From Acidimicrobiales bacterium (GTDB lineage Bacteria > Actinomycetota > Acidimicrobiia > Acidimicrobiales > CADCSY01): a stretch of DNA of 56,975 nt. Shown one piece after another: positions 16,761-26,625 of this stretch. Location of the stretch: positions 1 through 56,975 of the forward strand of contig DATKDW010000026.1 of the NCBI GenBank assembly GCA_035512495.1, given 5' to 3'. Position 1 is the stretch's first letter, and each line of letters opens with the position of its first letter. The notes below the pieces were generated by a model. The model was given only the letters and a program-made list of their open reading frames with translations, had not been told where the DNA came from and searched no databases. Made by a program: the position numbers and the translations under genes.

Positions 16761-17961
16761 CCCGCTCTTCGCCGACGGCATCGACCTCACGGTCGTGCTG
16801 TTCGTCCTCGTCAAGGCGCTCATCGGCTTCACGTTCGTGATGGTCGGCGTCATCTTCATGATCTGGTTCGAGCGCAAGATCATCAGCGACATGCAGGCGC
16901 GCGTCGGTCCCGACCGGGCCGGGAAGTGGGGACTGCTGCAGACCCTCGCCGACGGCATCAAGCTGATCTTCAAGGAGGACCTGTCGCCCGACCGGGCCGA
17001 CAAGCTCATCTTCCGCCTGGCGCCCTACCTGTCGGTGGCGCCCGCCTTCCTGACCTTCACCGTCGTCCCCATCGGCGGGGTGTTCGGTGGTGGCGGCGAC
17101 GGCTCGATCACCCTCTTCGGGCGCACCACCTACATGCAGGTGGCCGACCCCCAGGTCGGTGTGCTGTTCCTGCTCGCCATGTCGTCGGTGGCGGTCTACG
17201 GCATCATGCTCGCCGGCTGGTCCTCGGGCTCGAAGTACCCGCTGCTCGGCTCGGTGCGGGCCTCGGCCCAGATGGTCAGCTACGAGGCAGCCCTCGGCCT
17301 CTCCGTGGTCGCGGTCATCCTGCTGTCGGGCTCGCTGTCCACCCACGACATCGTCGCCGCCCAGGCCGGGTCCATCCTGAACTGGAACCTGGTTGCCACC
17401 GCCGGGGTCCCCTTCTTCATCTTCCTCGTCGCTGCCACCGCCGAGCTCAACCGCCCGCCGTTCGACCTCGTCGAGGCCGAACAGGAGATCGTTGGCGGCT
17501 TCCACACCGAGTACTCCTCCATCCGCTTCGGCATGTTCTTCCTCGCCGAGTTCATGAACACCATCACTATGTCGGCGATCATGGTGACGCTGTTCCTCGG
17601 CGGCCCCGCCGGCCCGATCCTCTTCGGCCCCGAGATCATCTGGCCCACGTTCTGGTTCATGGCGAAGCTGCTGGCCTTCCTCTTCCTGTTCGTGTGGATG
17701 CGGGCGAGCCTGCCGCGCCTCCGCTACGACCAGCTGATGGACCTCGGCTGGAAGCGCCTCATCCCCCTCTCGCTCGGCTGGCTGCTCCTCATCGCGGCCA
17801 TCCGCGTCGGCCGCGACGAGGGCTGGAACTGGGCCGTGGTGCTGGTCGGGAGCTTCGTCGTCGGCCTCCTCGCGTTTGCCGCCCTGCTCGCCGCCATGCG
17901 AGTGTCCGACCGCCGTCGGGACCTCGAGGCGGTCGACGAGTTCGGGGAGGTGACGGGCTAG
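16753..17961 (+). CDS. nuoH: NADH-quinone oxidoreductase subunit H (operon 1)
   Basis: Membrane subunit that lines the quinone channel and couples it to proton pumping. Family marks: [19 protein letters not shown] near residue 37, followed by [16 protein letters not shown], then [16 protein letters not shown] and GFHTEYSS in the second half. About eight helices; 402 residues with a short charged C-terminal tail. It overlaps the nuoG stop by 8 bases, and the next gene starts on the last base of its stop (TAGTG). Confidence 0.96.
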   Translation: MGDPLFADGIDLTVVLFVLVKALIGFTFVMVGVIFMIWFERKIISDMQARVGPDRAGKWGLLQTLADGIKLIFKEDLSPDRADKLIFRLAPYLSVAPAFLTFTVVPIGGVFGGGGDGSITLFGRTTYMQVADPQVGVLFLLAMSSVAVYGIMLAGWSSGSKYPLLGSVRASAQMVSYEAALGLSVVAVILLSGSLSTHDIVAAQAGSILNWNLVATAGVPFFIFLVAATAELNRPPFDLVEAEQEIVGGFHTEYSSIRFGMFFLAEFMNTITMSAIMVTLFLGGPAGPILFGPEIIWPTFWFMAKLLAFLFLFVWMRASLPRLRYDQLMDLGWKRLIPLSLGWLLLIAAIRVGRDEGWNWAVVLVGSFVVGLLAFAALLAAMRVSDRRRDLEAVDEFGEVTG

Positions 17962-18590
17962 TGGGCTACTTCAGCGGGTTCGGCGTGACCCTGCGCCAGA
18001 TGTTCCGTCCCCGGGTCACGCACCGGTACCCGGAGGTCAAGCGGCCGAAGCCGGAGCGCCACCACGGCCGCCACGTCCTCAACCGGTACGAGGACGGCAT
18101 GGAGAAGTGCATCGGCTGCGAGCTCTGCGCCGGTGTCTGTCCGGCGCGCTGCATCTACGTCCGAGGCGCCGACAACCCGCCCGACGACCCGGTCAGCCCC
18201 GGTGAGCGCTACGGCTACGTCTACGAGATCAACTACCTGCGCTGCATCCACTGCGACCTGTGCGTGGAGGCCTGCCCCACCGAGGCCATCACCGAGTCGA
18301 AGCTCTTCGAGTTCTCCTTCACCAACCGCGACGACGCCATCTACACCAAGGACCAGCTGCTGGTCGACGACGACGGTCGCCCCCGCCGCCTGCCCTGGGA
18401 GGACTGGCGCGAGGGCGACGACACCCACACCTCGGCGTGGATGCGCGCCACCTCGACCGGCGGCTCCGCCGCCTACGCCGGCCGGGTCCTCTGGTCGGGT
18501 GAGCTGGGCTACGGGGTCCGCGCTCCGGAGGTCGGCCAGTCCGCCACCGCGGCGCCGGTGCTCGACGCCTCCGAGGAGGGTGATCACTGA
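17961..18590 (+). CDS. nuoI: NADH-quinone oxidoreductase subunit I (operon 1)
   Basis: Two-cluster ferredoxin-like subunit that carries N6a and N6b between NuoG and NuoB. Ligands: C50, C53, C56, C60 and C95, C98, C101, C105, with the final Cys of each motif followed by Pro. GTG at 17961 shares a base with the nuoH stop and gives the family N-terminus [20 protein letters not shown]. The frame is open far upstream, but that part is the shadow of nuoH. At 209 residues it has a C-terminal extension of about 50 residues (Thr/Ser/Gly-rich) beyond the second copy. Confidence 0.95.
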   Translation: MGYFSGFGVTLRQMFRPRVTHRYPEVKRPKPERHHGRHVLNRYEDGMEKCIGCELCAGVCPARCIYVRGADNPPDDPVSPGERYGYVYEINYLRCIHCDLCVEACPTEAITESKLFEFSFTNRDDAIYTKDQLLVDDDGRPRRLPWEDWREGDDTHTSAWMRATSTGGSAAYAGRVLWSGELGYGVRAPEVGQSATAAPVLDASEEGDH

Positions 18591-19132
18591 TGGAGACCGT
18601 CGTCTTCCTGATCGCCGCCGTGGTGATCCTCACCGGCGCCCTCGGCGTGATCCTCTCCCGCAACCCGGTGCACTCCGCCCTGATGCTCGTCATGACCCTG
18701 TTCGGGGTGGCGGTGCTCTTCGTGGCCCAGGAGGCGCACTTCCTCGCTGCGGTGCAGGTGATCGTCTACGCCGGCGCCATCGTCGTGCTCTTCCTGTTCG
18801 TCATCATGCTCCTCGGGGTCGACACCGCCGAGAACCTCCAGACCGAGCCCATCGGCGGCCAGCGGCCGGCGGCCGCCGTCGTGGCGGTGGCCAGCCTCGG
18901 CCTCCTCGCCCTGCTCGCCGTCCGCGCCGCGCAGGTCTCCACCGGGGCAGAGTCGGTCATCGGCCCGCTCGACGGTGACGGCTCGAACACCGTGCTGCTG
19001 GGGCGGGCGCTGTTCACCGACTACGTCTTCGCCTTCGAGGCCACCGGGGCGCTGCTGGTCATCGCCGTGGTGGGCGCCGTGGTGCTGGCCCGCCGTCCCC
19101 GGGGCGGCATCGACGAGGGGAGCCGGACGTGA
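18590..19132 (+). CDS. nuoJ: NADH-quinone oxidoreductase subunit J (operon 1)
   Basis: Membrane subunit next to the quinone channel. Five predicted helices. Family marks: [21 protein letters not shown] near residue 24 (the block starting [10 protein letters not shown]), then [21 protein letters not shown]. The length of 180 residues is normal. It shares a base with the nuoI stop (TGATG) and overlaps nuoK by GTGA. The last 15 residues are basic and cytoplasmic. Confidence 0.95.
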   Translation: METVVFLIAAVVILTGALGVILSRNPVHSALMLVMTLFGVAVLFVAQEAHFLAAVQVIVYAGAIVVLFLFVIMLLGVDTAENLQTEPIGGQRPAAAVVAVASLGLLALLAVRAAQVSTGAESVIGPLDGDGSNTVLLGRALFTDYVFAFEATGALLVIAVVGAVVLARRPRGGIDEGSRT

Positions 19133-19434
19133 CCGTCGACTCCAGCTGGTACCTGATCCTCTCGGCCATGCTGTTCACCATCGGGGCCATGGGCCTGCTG
19201 GTGCGCCGCAACCCGCTCGTGATGTTCATGTGCGTCGAGCTCATGCTCAACGCCGTCAACCTCACGTTCGTGACCTTCGCCCGGATGCTGAACGACATCG
19301 GCGGGCAGGTGGTCGTGTTCTTCGTGCTCGTCGTGGCCGCCGCCGAGGTGGTGGTCGGTCTCGGGATCATCGTGGCCATCATGCGTCGCCGCCCCGGCGC
19401 CACCGCCGACGACATCTCGCTGCTGCGCGGTTGA
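19129..19434 (+). CDS. nuoK: NADH-quinone oxidoreductase subunit K (operon 1)
   Basis: Three-helix membrane subunit related to MrpC antiporter subunits; takes part in proton transfer. The glutamates in [16 protein letters not shown] and in [13 protein letters not shown] are the conserved membrane-buried acids. 101 residues is the standard size. GTG at 19129 overlaps the nuoJ stop. A 10-bp gap with GAGGAG leads to nuoL. Confidence 0.96.
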   Translation: MTVDSSWYLILSAMLFTIGAMGLLVRRNPLVMFMCVELMLNAVNLTFVTFARMLNDIGGQVVVFFVLVVAAAEVVVGLGIIVAIMRRRPGATADDISLLRG

Positions 19435-19444
19435 GGAGACGACA

Positions 19445-21415
19445 TTGACCAGTGCCGTGTGGCTGATCCCTGCCCTGCCCCTGCTCGGCGTCGCCGTGCT
19501 GCTCGTCGCGGGCCGTCGGATGGGCGAACCCCTCGCCGGGTGGTTCGCCACCGCCATGGTGGCCGGGAGCTTCGCCGCCGGCGTGGTGACCTACCTCGGC
19601 CTCCTCGCCGAGGACGAGCACCACCGCCAGACGGTGTTCACGCTCTTCACCTGGCTGCCCGCCGGCGGCTTCAGCGTCGACGTCGGCTTCCTGGTCGACC
19701 CGCTCTCGCTCACCATGGTCCTGTTCATCACCGGTGTCGGGGCGCTGATCCACCTGTACTCCATCGGCTACATGCACGGTGACGCCCGGTACTCCACGTT
19801 CTTCCTCTACCTCAACCTCTTCTGCTTCTCGATGCTCATGCTGGTGCTGGGCGACAACCTGCTCCTCACCTTCCTCGGGTGGGAGGGGGTCGGCGCCTGC
19901 TCGTACCTGCTGATCTCGTTCTGGTTCACCGACGAGGCCAACGCCAGCGCCGGGAAGAAGGCGTTCGTCACCAACCGCATCGGCGACACCGGCTTCCTCC
20001 TCGCCACGTTCCTCACGTTCGCGACCCTGGGCACCATCACCTACGCCGGCGACGACGGCATCCTCGCCAACGCCGGGTCCCTCCCCGCCGTGACGGCCAC
20101 CGGCATCGCGCTGCTGCTCTTCGTCGGTGCCATCGGCAAGTCGGCCCAGCTGCCGCTCTACGTCTGGCTGCCCGATGCCATGGCCGGCCCCACCCCGGTC
20201 TCGGCGCTCATCCACGCCGCCACCATGGTGACGTCGGGCGTCTACCTGCTGACGCGGGTCAACCCGATCATCGCCGAGGCCTTCACCTGGGTGCCGACCA
20301 CCATCGCGTGGGTCGGCGCCGCCACCGCCCTCTTCGCCGCCACCATCGCCGTGGCCCAGCGCGACATCAAGAAGGTGCTCGCCTACTCGACCATCAGCCA
20401 GCTGGGCTTCATGTTCCTCGCCGTCGGTTCCGGCGCCTACGTCGCCGCCATCTTCCACATGGTCACCCACGCCTTCTTCAAGGCGCTGCTCTTCCTCGGC
20501 GCCGGGTCGGTGATCCACGGCATGCACGAGGAGCAGGACATGCGCCGCATGGGGGCCCTGCGCGCCTTCATGCCGATCACCGCGGCCACCTTCATCGTGG
20601 GCTGGCTGGCGATCGCCGGGGTCCCGCCGTTCGCCGGCTTCTGGTCGAAGGACGAGATCCTGCTCTACGCCTTCGCCAAGAGCCCGGTGCTGTGGGCGGT
20701 CGGCCTCGTCACCGCCCTGCTCACCGCCTACTACATGAGCCGCCAGGTGTTCATGGTGTTCTTCGGGGAGGCCAGGTGGAGCGAGACCTCCACCGCCACC
20801 GCCACCGCCAGCGTGAGCGCGGATGCCCCCCAGCACGAGCGGGCGCAGGTCTCGACGGTCCACGAGCTCACCCCCCACGAGTCGCCCTGGACCATGACAG
20901 CGCCCCTCGTGGTCCTCGCCGTCCTCGCCGTGGTCGCCGGTGGCCTGAACCTGCCGTTCACCTCCGGGCTCCACTTCCTCGGGCACTGGCTCGAGCCGGT
21001 CCTCCAGGGCAACGAGGCCCACATCGGCGTGGCCACCGCCACCAAGGTCATCCTCGCCGTCCTGGCCGTGGTCGCTGCCGTGGCGGGCATCACGGCGGCC
21101 GCCCTCGTCTACCTGCACCGCCGCGTCGCCCCCGAGCGGGTCGAGCCCGACCTGCTGCTCCGCGCCTACCGAATCGACGAGGGGATCTCCCTCCTCGTCG
21201 ACGGTCCCGGGCGCAAGCTGGCGGAGATCAGCGCGTTCGTGCTCGACGGCAAGGGGGTCGACGGCGCCGTCAACGGTGTCGGCACCCTCGTGCGCAGCGG
21301 CGGCCAGCGCCTCCGCGTGGTCCAGACCGGCCTGGTCCGCAGCTACGCACTCGGCGTGGCCGCCGGCGCCGTGCTCCTCCTCGCCTTCTTCCTCACCAGG
21401 ACCGGAATCCAGTGA
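19445..21415 (+). CDS. nuoL: NADH-quinone oxidoreductase subunit L (operon 1)
   Basis: Distal antiporter-like proton-pumping subunit with the long lateral helix. Marks: FLGWEGVGACSYLLISFW, KSAQLPLYVWLPDAMAGPTP and the block from QRDIKKVLAYSTISQLGFMF to MVTHAFFKALLFLGAGSVIHG. 656 residues and about 16 helices. A hydrophilic insert near 440-480 (Ser/Thr/Ala-rich, then His/Glu) lies before the last helices. The TTG start is supported by GAGGAG 7 nt upstream. Overlaps nuoM by GTGA. Confidence 0.95.
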   Translation: MTSAVWLIPALPLLGVAVLLVAGRRMGEPLAGWFATAMVAGSFAAGVVTYLGLLAEDEHHRQTVFTLFTWLPAGGFSVDVGFLVDPLSLTMVLFITGVGALIHLYSIGYMHGDARYSTFFLYLNLFCFSMLMLVLGDNLLLTFLGWEGVGACSYLLISFWFTDEANASAGKKAFVTNRIGDTGFLLATFLTFATLGTITYAGDDGILANAGSLPAVTATGIALLLFVGAIGKSAQLPLYVWLPDAMAGPTPVSALIHAATMVTSGVYLLTRVNPIIAEAFTWVPTTIAWVGAATALFAATIAVAQRDIKKVLAYSTISQLGFMFLAVGSGAYVAAIFHMVTHAFFKALLFLGAGSVIHGMHEEQDMRRMGALRAFMPITAATFIVGWLAIAGVPPFAGFWSKDEILLYAFAKSPVLWAVGLVTALLTAYYMSRQVFMVFFGEARWSETSTATATASVSADAPQHERAQVSTVHELTPHESPWTMTAPLVVLAVLAVVAGGLNLPFTSGLHFLGHWLEPVLQGNEAHIGVATATKVILAVLAVVAAVAGITAAALVYLHRRVAPERVEPDLLLRAYRIDEGISLLVDGPGRKLAEISAFVLDGKGVDGAVNGVGTLVRSGGQRLRVVQTGLVRSYALGVAAGAVLLLAFFLTRTGIQ

Positions 21416-23055
21416 CGCCCCTGCTGCCCTTCCTCGCCCTGGAGACGCCGGCCGGCAACGGCCCGGGCTTCCCGCTCCTCACCAGCCTCGTGGTCCTGCC
21501 GGCGATCCTCGCCGTCATCGTGGCGATCCTCCCCCGGACCCGCCCGGAGGTCATGCGCCTCGTCGGCGTGGCCGGCTCGGTCGGCGTCGGCGCCCTGACG
21601 GTCGTGGTGCTCACCACCTTCGACATCGCCGACGACGGCTTCCAGCTCGTCTCTCGCCACTCCTGGATCGAGGACTTCGGGATCTCCTGGCACGTCGGCG
21701 TCGACGGCATCTCGCTGTTCCTCGTCGTGCTCACCGGACTGCTCTTCCCGCTGGCCCTCCTGGCGGTCAAGCCCCACCACGACGCCAAGGCCTACACCGC
21801 CTGGATCCTCCTCCTGGAGGCGGGGTGCATGGGCGTGTTCCTCTCCCTGGACCTCTTCCTGTTCTTCGTGATGTTCGAGATCGTGCTGGTCCCGATGTAC
21901 TTCCTCATCGGCGGCTGGGGCTACGGCGAGCGGGTCTACGCCGCCACCAAGTTCTTCCTCTTCACCATGCTCGGCTCGGCGTTCATGCTCGTTGGCATCC
22001 TGGCCACCGCGTTCCTGCACGCCTCGGCGACCGGCGGCGACCTCACCTTCGACCTGGTGACCATCGCCGAGTCGCAGGCGGTGGTGGGCGACGCCGCCCG
22101 CTGGCTGTTCCTGTCGTTCGCGGTTGCCTTCGCCGTGAAGGTGCCGCTGGTCCCCCTGCACACCTGGCTGCCCGACGCCCACACCCAGGCGCCCACCGCC
22201 GGCTCGGTGATCCTGGCCGGCGTGCTCCTCAAGCTCGGCACCTACGGGTTCCTGCGCTTCGGGCTCTACCTCTTCCCCGAGGCGGCGGCCTGGGCGGCTC
22301 CGGTGCTTGTGACCCTCGGTGTGATCGGCATCATCTACGGGGCCATCGTGGCCGCCGTCCAGAAGGACCTGAAGCGCCTCGTCGCCTACTCCTCCGTGGC
22401 CCACCTCGGCTTCATCGTCCTCGGCACGTTCGCCTTCACGACCCAGGGCCTCCAGGGTGGCGTGGTCCAGATGGTCAACCACGGCATCTCCACCGGGGCG
22501 CTGTTCCTCCTCGTCGGCATGATCTACGAGCGTCGCCGCACGCGCCTGATCGCCGAGCTGAAGGGCCTGCAGAAGGTGGCCCCGGTGCTCGCCGCCGTGT
22601 TCACCGTGGTGATGCTGAGCTCCATCGGCCTCCCCGGCCTGAACGGCTTCGTCGGGGAGTTCCTCATCCTGCTCGGCAGCTTCCCGACGCGGCGGTGGTG
22701 GGCGGTGGTGGCGACCCTCGGGGTCATCTTCGCGGCCATCTACCTGCTCTGGGCCTACCAGCGGGTGTTCCACGGCGAACCCGACGAGGCCAACCTCGAC
22801 ACGCCCGACATGACGATCCGCGAGGGCCTCATCATGGCCCCGCTGCTCGTGGCCATCGTCTTCCTCGGCGTCTACCCCCGCCCCATGCTCGAGCGCATCG
22901 AGCCTGCCGTGAACCGGCTGGTGGCGCACGTGGAGGAGTTCTCCGACTTCGAGGTCCCCGCCGTCACGGTGGAGGGGCCGGCCGCCCGGGTGGCGGCGGC
23001 CGGCGGTGCTACCGCTGGTGACGACCATGGTGACGACGACGGAGAGGGTGGGTGA
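21412..23055 (+). CDS. nuoM: NADH-quinone oxidoreductase subunit M (operon 1)
   Basis: Antiporter-like proton-pumping subunit. Marks: MFEIVLVPMYFLIGGWGYG, then VKVPLVPLHTWLPDAHTQAP and DLKRLVAYSSVAHLGF. 547 residues and about 14 helices; the last 40 residues are an Ala/Gly-rich then acidic tail (GDDHGDDDGEGG) not seen in the second copy. GTG at 21412 overlaps the nuoL stop and gives the membrane N-terminus; the longer open frame upstream is the shadow of nuoL. Confidence 0.95.
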   Translation: MTPLLPFLALETPAGNGPGFPLLTSLVVLPAILAVIVAILPRTRPEVMRLVGVAGSVGVGALTVVVLTTFDIADDGFQLVSRHSWIEDFGISWHVGVDGISLFLVVLTGLLFPLALLAVKPHHDAKAYTAWILLLEAGCMGVFLSLDLFLFFVMFEIVLVPMYFLIGGWGYGERVYAATKFFLFTMLGSAFMLVGILATAFLHASATGGDLTFDLVTIAESQAVVGDAARWLFLSFAVAFAVKVPLVPLHTWLPDAHTQAPTAGSVILAGVLLKLGTYGFLRFGLYLFPEAAAWAAPVLVTLGVIGIIYGAIVAAVQKDLKRLVAYSSVAHLGFIVLGTFAFTTQGLQGGVVQMVNHGISTGALFLLVGMIYERRRTRLIAELKGLQKVAPVLAAVFTVVMLSSIGLPGLNGFVGEFLILLGSFPTRRWWAVVATLGVIFAAIYLLWAYQRVFHGEPDEANLDTPDMTIREGLIMAPLLVAIVFLGVYPRPMLERIEPAVNRLVAHVEEFSDFEVPAVTVEGPAARVAAAGGATAGDDHGDDDGEGG

Positions 23056-24602
23056 TGGGCACCACCGTGCTGGGCCAGATCGGCCAGGTCAGCCAGCTGG
23101 AGGTGCCACAGATCGAGTGGTCGGGCCTCATCCCGCTGCTCGTCCTCGCCGGCGCCCCGATCCTCATGCTCACCATCGCCGCGGTCACCAGTGCCCGGGC
23201 GCCCCGCGGCGCCTACGCCACCTTCACCGTGGTGACCTCGGCCGTCGTCCTGGTCACGTGCATCCCACTCTGGAGCCGGGTGACCGACCCCGAGCGGGGC
23301 CCGTTCAACGCGGTGGCCGATGCCGTCACCATCGACGGCTTCAGCATCTTCTTCACCGTCTTGATCGCCGTCTCCGTGGCCCTGGCCGCGCTGCTGGCCG
23401 ACGACTACCTGCGCCGGGAGGGCCTCGACGGCCCCGAGCTGTACGTGCTGATGATGCTGTCGGGCGTCGGCGGCGTGCTGATGGCCATGTCCAACGACAT
23501 GATCGTGCTGTTCCTCGGACTCGAGACGCTCAGCATCGCCCTCTACGTGATGTGCGGCTACCACCTGCGTCGCCTCGAGTCGCAGGAGTCGGCGATCAAG
23601 TACTTCGTGCTCGGGTCGTTCTCGTCGGCGTTCCTCCTCTACGGGATCGCCCTCGTCTACGGCGCCACCGGCTCCACCAACTTCAGCCGCATCGGCGCGT
23701 TCCTGGCCGGCAACGTGCTCGAGGCCGACGGCCTCCTGTTGGCCGGCTTCGCCCTGCTCCTCGTGGGGCTGGGCTTCAAGATCGCCGCGGTGCCGTTCCA
23801 CGTCTGGACGCCCGACGTGTACCAGGGCGCCCCCACGCCGGTCACCGCCTTCGCCGCCTCGGCCTCGAAGGCGGCAGGCTTCGCCGCCCTCATCCGGGTG
23901 TTCACCTCCACCTTCGAGGCCTACCGCCTCGACTGGCAGCCGATCATCTGGGTCCTCGCCGTGCTGACGCTCGCCGTGGGCTCGATCCTCGCCATCGTGC
24001 AGGACGACGTGAAGCGGATGATGGCGTACAGCTCCATCAGCCACGCCGGGTTCATCCTCATCGGCGTGCACGCCGCCACCGACCGGGGCGTGGCCGCCGC
24101 GCTCTTCTACCTGCTGGCCTACGCCTTCATGGTGATCGGCAGCTTCGCGGTGATCACCCTGGTGGGCCGGGCGGGCGACGCCGCCCACGGCCTCGACGCC
24201 TACCGGGGCCTCGGCACCCGGCGGCCCGCCCTGGCGCTCGTGTTCGCCGTCTTCCTCCTTGCCCAAGCGGGGGTCCCCCTCACCTCGGGCTTCCTGGCCA
24301 AGTTCTACGTGATCAGCGCAGCGGTCGAGGACGGCGGCTACGTCCTCGCCATCATCGCCATGGTCTCGGCCGTGGTCGCCGCCTTCCTGTACCTGCGCAT
24401 CATCATCGCGATGTACATGGGGGACGCGGACATGGGTGACGCGGAGAGCGGGACGGTCATCGCGCCGGTCCAGATCCCGCTCGGTGCCGGCGTCGCCATC
24501 GGCATCGCCGCCGTGTTCACCCTCGCCGTCGGCATCCTGCCCGGCACCGTCATCGACTTCGCCCGCGACGCCGTCCCCGTCCTCCTCGCCGCCGGCGACT
24601 GA
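23055..24602 (+). CDS. nuoN: NADH-quinone oxidoreductase subunit N (operon 1)
   Basis: Third antiporter-like subunit and last gene of the 14-gene operon. Marks: LGLETLSIALYVMCGYHLRR, then KIAAVPFHVWTPDVYQGAPT and DDVKRMMAYSSISHAGFIL. About 14 helices; 515 residues. ATG 23055 shares a base with the nuoM stop; a GTG one codon earlier (23052) is equally possible and adds one residue. The stop is followed by the tandem repeat at 24628, and no clear intrinsic terminator is visible. Confidence 0.95.
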   Translation: MGTTVLGQIGQVSQLEVPQIEWSGLIPLLVLAGAPILMLTIAAVTSARAPRGAYATFTVVTSAVVLVTCIPLWSRVTDPERGPFNAVADAVTIDGFSIFFTVLIAVSVALAALLADDYLRREGLDGPELYVLMMLSGVGGVLMAMSNDMIVLFLGLETLSIALYVMCGYHLRRLESQESAIKYFVLGSFSSAFLLYGIALVYGATGSTNFSRIGAFLAGNVLEADGLLLAGFALLLVGLGFKIAAVPFHVWTPDVYQGAPTPVTAFAASASKAAGFAALIRVFTSTFEAYRLDWQPIIWVLAVLTLAVGSILAIVQDDVKRMMAYSSISHAGFILIGVHAATDRGVAAALFYLLAYAFMVIGSFAVITLVGRAGDAAHGLDAYRGLGTRRPALALVFAVFLLAQAGVPLTSGFLAKFYVISAAVEDGGYVLAIIAMVSAVVAAFLYLRIIIAMYMGDADMGDAESGTVIAPVQIPLGAGVAIGIAAVFTLAVGILPGTVIDFARDAVPVLLAAGD

Positions 24603-24627
24603 CCCCCACCCGCCCTCGAGGTGGCGG

Positions 24628-24775
24628 CCCCACCAGGTCCGGGTTGTGTGCGCTGGACGTCCGCTGCCGACATCGTGCGCGCAGAACTCGGGGTGCGGCC
24701 GCCCCACCAGGTCCGGGTTGTGTGCGCTGGACGTCGGCTGCCGACAGCGTGCGCGCACATCTCGGGTGGCGGGGC
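24628..24775. repeat. 74-bp tandem repeat, two copies plus a partial unit
   Basis: Copy 1 is 24628-24701 and copy 2 is 24702 to about 24775, both starting CCCCACCAGGTCCGGG. They differ at four bases and small indels. The sequence just before copy 1 (24615-24627, CTCGAGGTGGCGG) resembles the tail of a unit, so part of a third copy may be present. Copy 2 can form a hairpin GTCGGC-T-GCCGAC. It lies between nuoN1 and the methyltransferase promoter. It is not a CRISPR: the units abut without spacers. Confidence 0.8.
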
Positions 24776-24780
24776 CGGCG

Positions 24781-24786
24781 TAGCGT
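24781..24786 (+). promoter_or_regulatory. -10 box of the methyltransferase gene (leaderless)
   Basis: TAGCGT ends 7 nt before the GTG at 24794, so the mRNA would start at the start codon. The 74-bp repeat ends a few bases upstream, in the -35 region. Confidence 0.55.
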
Positions 24787-24793
24787 CGAGTCC

Positions 24794-25543
24794 GTGGACG
24801 AGGTCAACGAGGCGGCGACGGTGGGGTTCGGGGCGGCGAGCGACGCCTACGAGCGGGGTCGACCCTCGTACCCGCCGGCCGTCATCGGGGTCCTCACCGG
24901 TGACCTCGGCGTCGGCCCCGGGCGCCGGGTGCTCGACCTCGCCGCCGGCACGGGCAAGTTGACCCGCCTCCTGGTGCCGACCGGTGCCGACGTGGTGGCG
25001 GTGGAGCCGGTGGCGGCCATGCGCGAGCAGATGCAGTCGGCGGTGCCCGGCGTGGAGGTGCTCGAGGGCACGGCCGAGGCCATCCCGCTGCCCGATGGGT
25101 CGGTCGACGCCGTCACGGCGGCGCAGGCCTTCCACTGGTTCCGGCCGGGCCAGGCGCTGGCAGAGATCCGGCGGGTCCTCCGCCCGAGCGGGGGGCTTCT
25201 CCTGGTCTGGAACGAGCGCGACGTCTCGGTCCCCTGGGTGGCAGCGGTCTCCGAGGTCATCGACTGGGACGGGCGCCGTCCCTACGAGAAGGGGACCGAC
25301 TGGGCGGAGGTGGTGGCTGACGCCGGCGGATTCACCCCGTTGCAACAGCGACGAATCCGCTTCGAGCACGAGGTCGACGAGGAGACGCTCGTTGATCGGA
25401 TGCTCTCCACGAGCTACGTGGCGGCGGGGAGCGACGAGGAGCGGCGCGAGGTGGAGGCCGGCGTACGTGCTGTCGTGGCCGGCTTCCCCGAGCGCTTCGC
25501 GCTGCCCTACGTGACCGACATCTTCTGGTGCACGAGGGACTGA
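24794..25543 (+). CDS. Class I SAM-dependent methyltransferase, unknown substrate
   Basis: 249 residues of the Methyltransferase-11/UbiE-like fold. N-terminal block FGAASDAYERGRPSYP; SAM motif I VLDLAAGTGKLTRLL; acidic loop end VVAVEPVAAMREQM; motif ...AEAIPLPDGSVDAVTAAQAFHWF; then VLRPSGGLLLVWNERD. The substrate cannot be read from sequence. The start GTG 24794 is set by the -10 box 7 nt upstream. The frame continues upstream through the tandem repeat without protein-like sequence. It is a stand-alone gene between two complex I operons; quinone methylation is conceivable, but nothing here proves it. Confidence 0.85.
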   Translation: MDEVNEAATVGFGAASDAYERGRPSYPPAVIGVLTGDLGVGPGRRVLDLAAGTGKLTRLLVPTGADVVAVEPVAAMREQMQSAVPGVEVLEGTAEAIPLPDGSVDAVTAAQAFHWFRPGQALAEIRRVLRPSGGLLLVWNERDVSVPWVAAVSEVIDWDGRRPYEKGTDWAEVVADAGGFTPLQQRRIRFEHEVDEETLVDRMLSTSYVAAGSDEERREVEAGVRAVVAGFPERFALPYVTDIFWCTRD

Positions 25544-25689
25544 GGACGGCACCCGGCGCCCCCCACCCCAGGTCGCTTTCGACGGAGCGGGCGGGGAGAG
25601 CGGGACATCGCGCCGCCAACCCCGCCCGGTGCCACATCCCCGACCCGAACCTCTCCTCTCGCCTCCGGAGCGGCCGCCAGGCACCTGCT

Positions 25690-25719
25690 TTGGCCCGTCG
25701 TGAAGGCGCTCACTAGGCT
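25690..25719 (+). promoter_or_regulatory. Promoter of the second complex I operon (leaderless)
   Basis: -35-like TTGGCC at 25690-25695, 18-bp spacer, -10 TAGGCT at 25714-25719, then 8 nt to the GTG of nuoA2. The 184-bp gap upstream has no gene and no other clear signal. A separate promoter means the two complex I operons can be controlled independently. Confidence 0.6.
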
Positions 25720-25727
25720 CCGCCATC

Positions 25728-26093
25728 GTGTCCGAGTTCCTTCGCGCCTACCTGACGGTGGCGGTGTTCGCAGGTGCAGCCGGCCTGCTCATGGCGCTGT
25801 CCCTCGGCATCGGCCGGGTCCTGCGACCCAACAACCCGAACAAGCAGAAGCTCACCAGCTACGAGAGCGGTGTCGACCCCGTCGGGGCGCCCATCGGGCA
25901 GACACAGGTGCGCTACTACATCTTCGCCCTGCTCTTCGTCATGTTCGACGTGGAGGCGGTCTTCATCTTCCCGTGGGCCATCGGCCTCGAGCGCTACGAC
26001 GTCTACGGCCTCGGCGCCATGGGCCTCTTCATCTTCGTCCTCACCCTGCCGCTGCTCTACGCGTGGCGAAAGGGAGTCCTCCGGTGGGTCTGA
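25728..26093 (+). CDS. nuoA: Complex I subunit A, second (11-subunit) operon
   Basis: Small membrane subunit of three helices, 121 residues, the usual length. Marks: [14 protein letters not shown] (the Cys of the operon-1 copy is Ser here), then [24 protein letters not shown]. It lacks the C-terminal tail of the operon-1 protein, and the two are clearly divergent, so this is not a recent duplication. The GTG start is fixed by the promoter 8 nt upstream. First gene of an operon that reaches 38756. Confidence 0.95.
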   Translation: MSEFLRAYLTVAVFAGAAGLLMALSLGIGRVLRPNNPNKQKLTSYESGVDPVGAPIGQTQVRYYIFALLFVMFDVEAVFIFPWAIGLERYDVYGLGAMGLFIFVLTLPLLYAWRKGVLRWV

Positions 26094-26124
26094 CCAGCAC
26101 CAACGCGACCGGAGGCCGGGCCTG

Positions 26125-26625
26125 ATGGGCATCGTCGAGCGCGGCAAGCTCCCCAAGCCGCTCACCCACCTGCTCAACATGAGCCGGAAGTACTCGCTGT
26201 GGGTGTACCAGTGGGGCCTCGCCTGCTGCGCCATCGAGATGGGTGCCGCCTTCGGGTCCCCCCGCTACGACGTGATGCGCCTCGGCGTCATCCCCTTTCC
26301 CGCCAGCCCTCGCCAGGCCGACCTCGTCGTCATCTCGGGCACCGTCACCGACAAGATGGCCCCGGCCGTCCGGCGCCTCTACGAGCAGATGCCCGAGCCC
26401 AAGTACGTGATCTCGATGGGCAGCTGCGCCAACGGCGGCGGCCCGTACTGGGACTCCTACTCCGTCACCAAGGGCGTCGACCAGATCATCCCCGTCGACG
26501 TCTACGTCCCGGGCTGCCCACCGCGGCCCGAGGCCCTCCTCGAGGGGATCGTGCTGCTCCAGCAGCGGATCCAGCACGAGGACATGGCCGAGCGCTGGAA
26601 GGGCGATCCCATTGTCGTCGCCTGA
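26125..26625 (+). CDS. nuoB: Complex I subunit B, second operon
   Basis: Carries the terminal cluster N2. Ligands C34-C35 in [11 protein letters not shown]101 in GSCANGG and C131 in VPGCPPRPE are all present. 166 residues, the compact standard size. ATG 26125 has GGAGG 9 nt upstream; the frame is open earlier only as a shadow of nuoA2. The motif [19 protein letters not shown] matches complex I rather than hydrogenase small subunits. nuoC2 overlaps by 14 bases. Confidence 0.95.
   Translation: MGIVERGKLPKPLTHLLNMSRKYSLWVYQWGLACCAIEMGAAFGSPRYDVMRLGVIPFPASPRQADLVVISGTVTDKMAPAVRRLYEQMPEPKYVISMGSCANGGGPYWDSYSVTKGVDQIIPVDVYVPGCPPRPEALLEGIVLLQQRIQHEDMAERWKGDPIVVA

Noticed and set aside
14133-17009. 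Very long open frames antisense to nuoG, nuoL2 (30924-33881), nuoN2 (34014-36233) and rpoB (53535-56315)
   Set aside because: They mirror the codon pattern of high-GC genes on the other strand, have His/Gly/Arg/Glu-biased composition, no motifs and no start signals.
24628-24775. Possible CRISPR array
   Set aside because: Units are 74 bp, abut directly with no spacers, and no cas gene is near.
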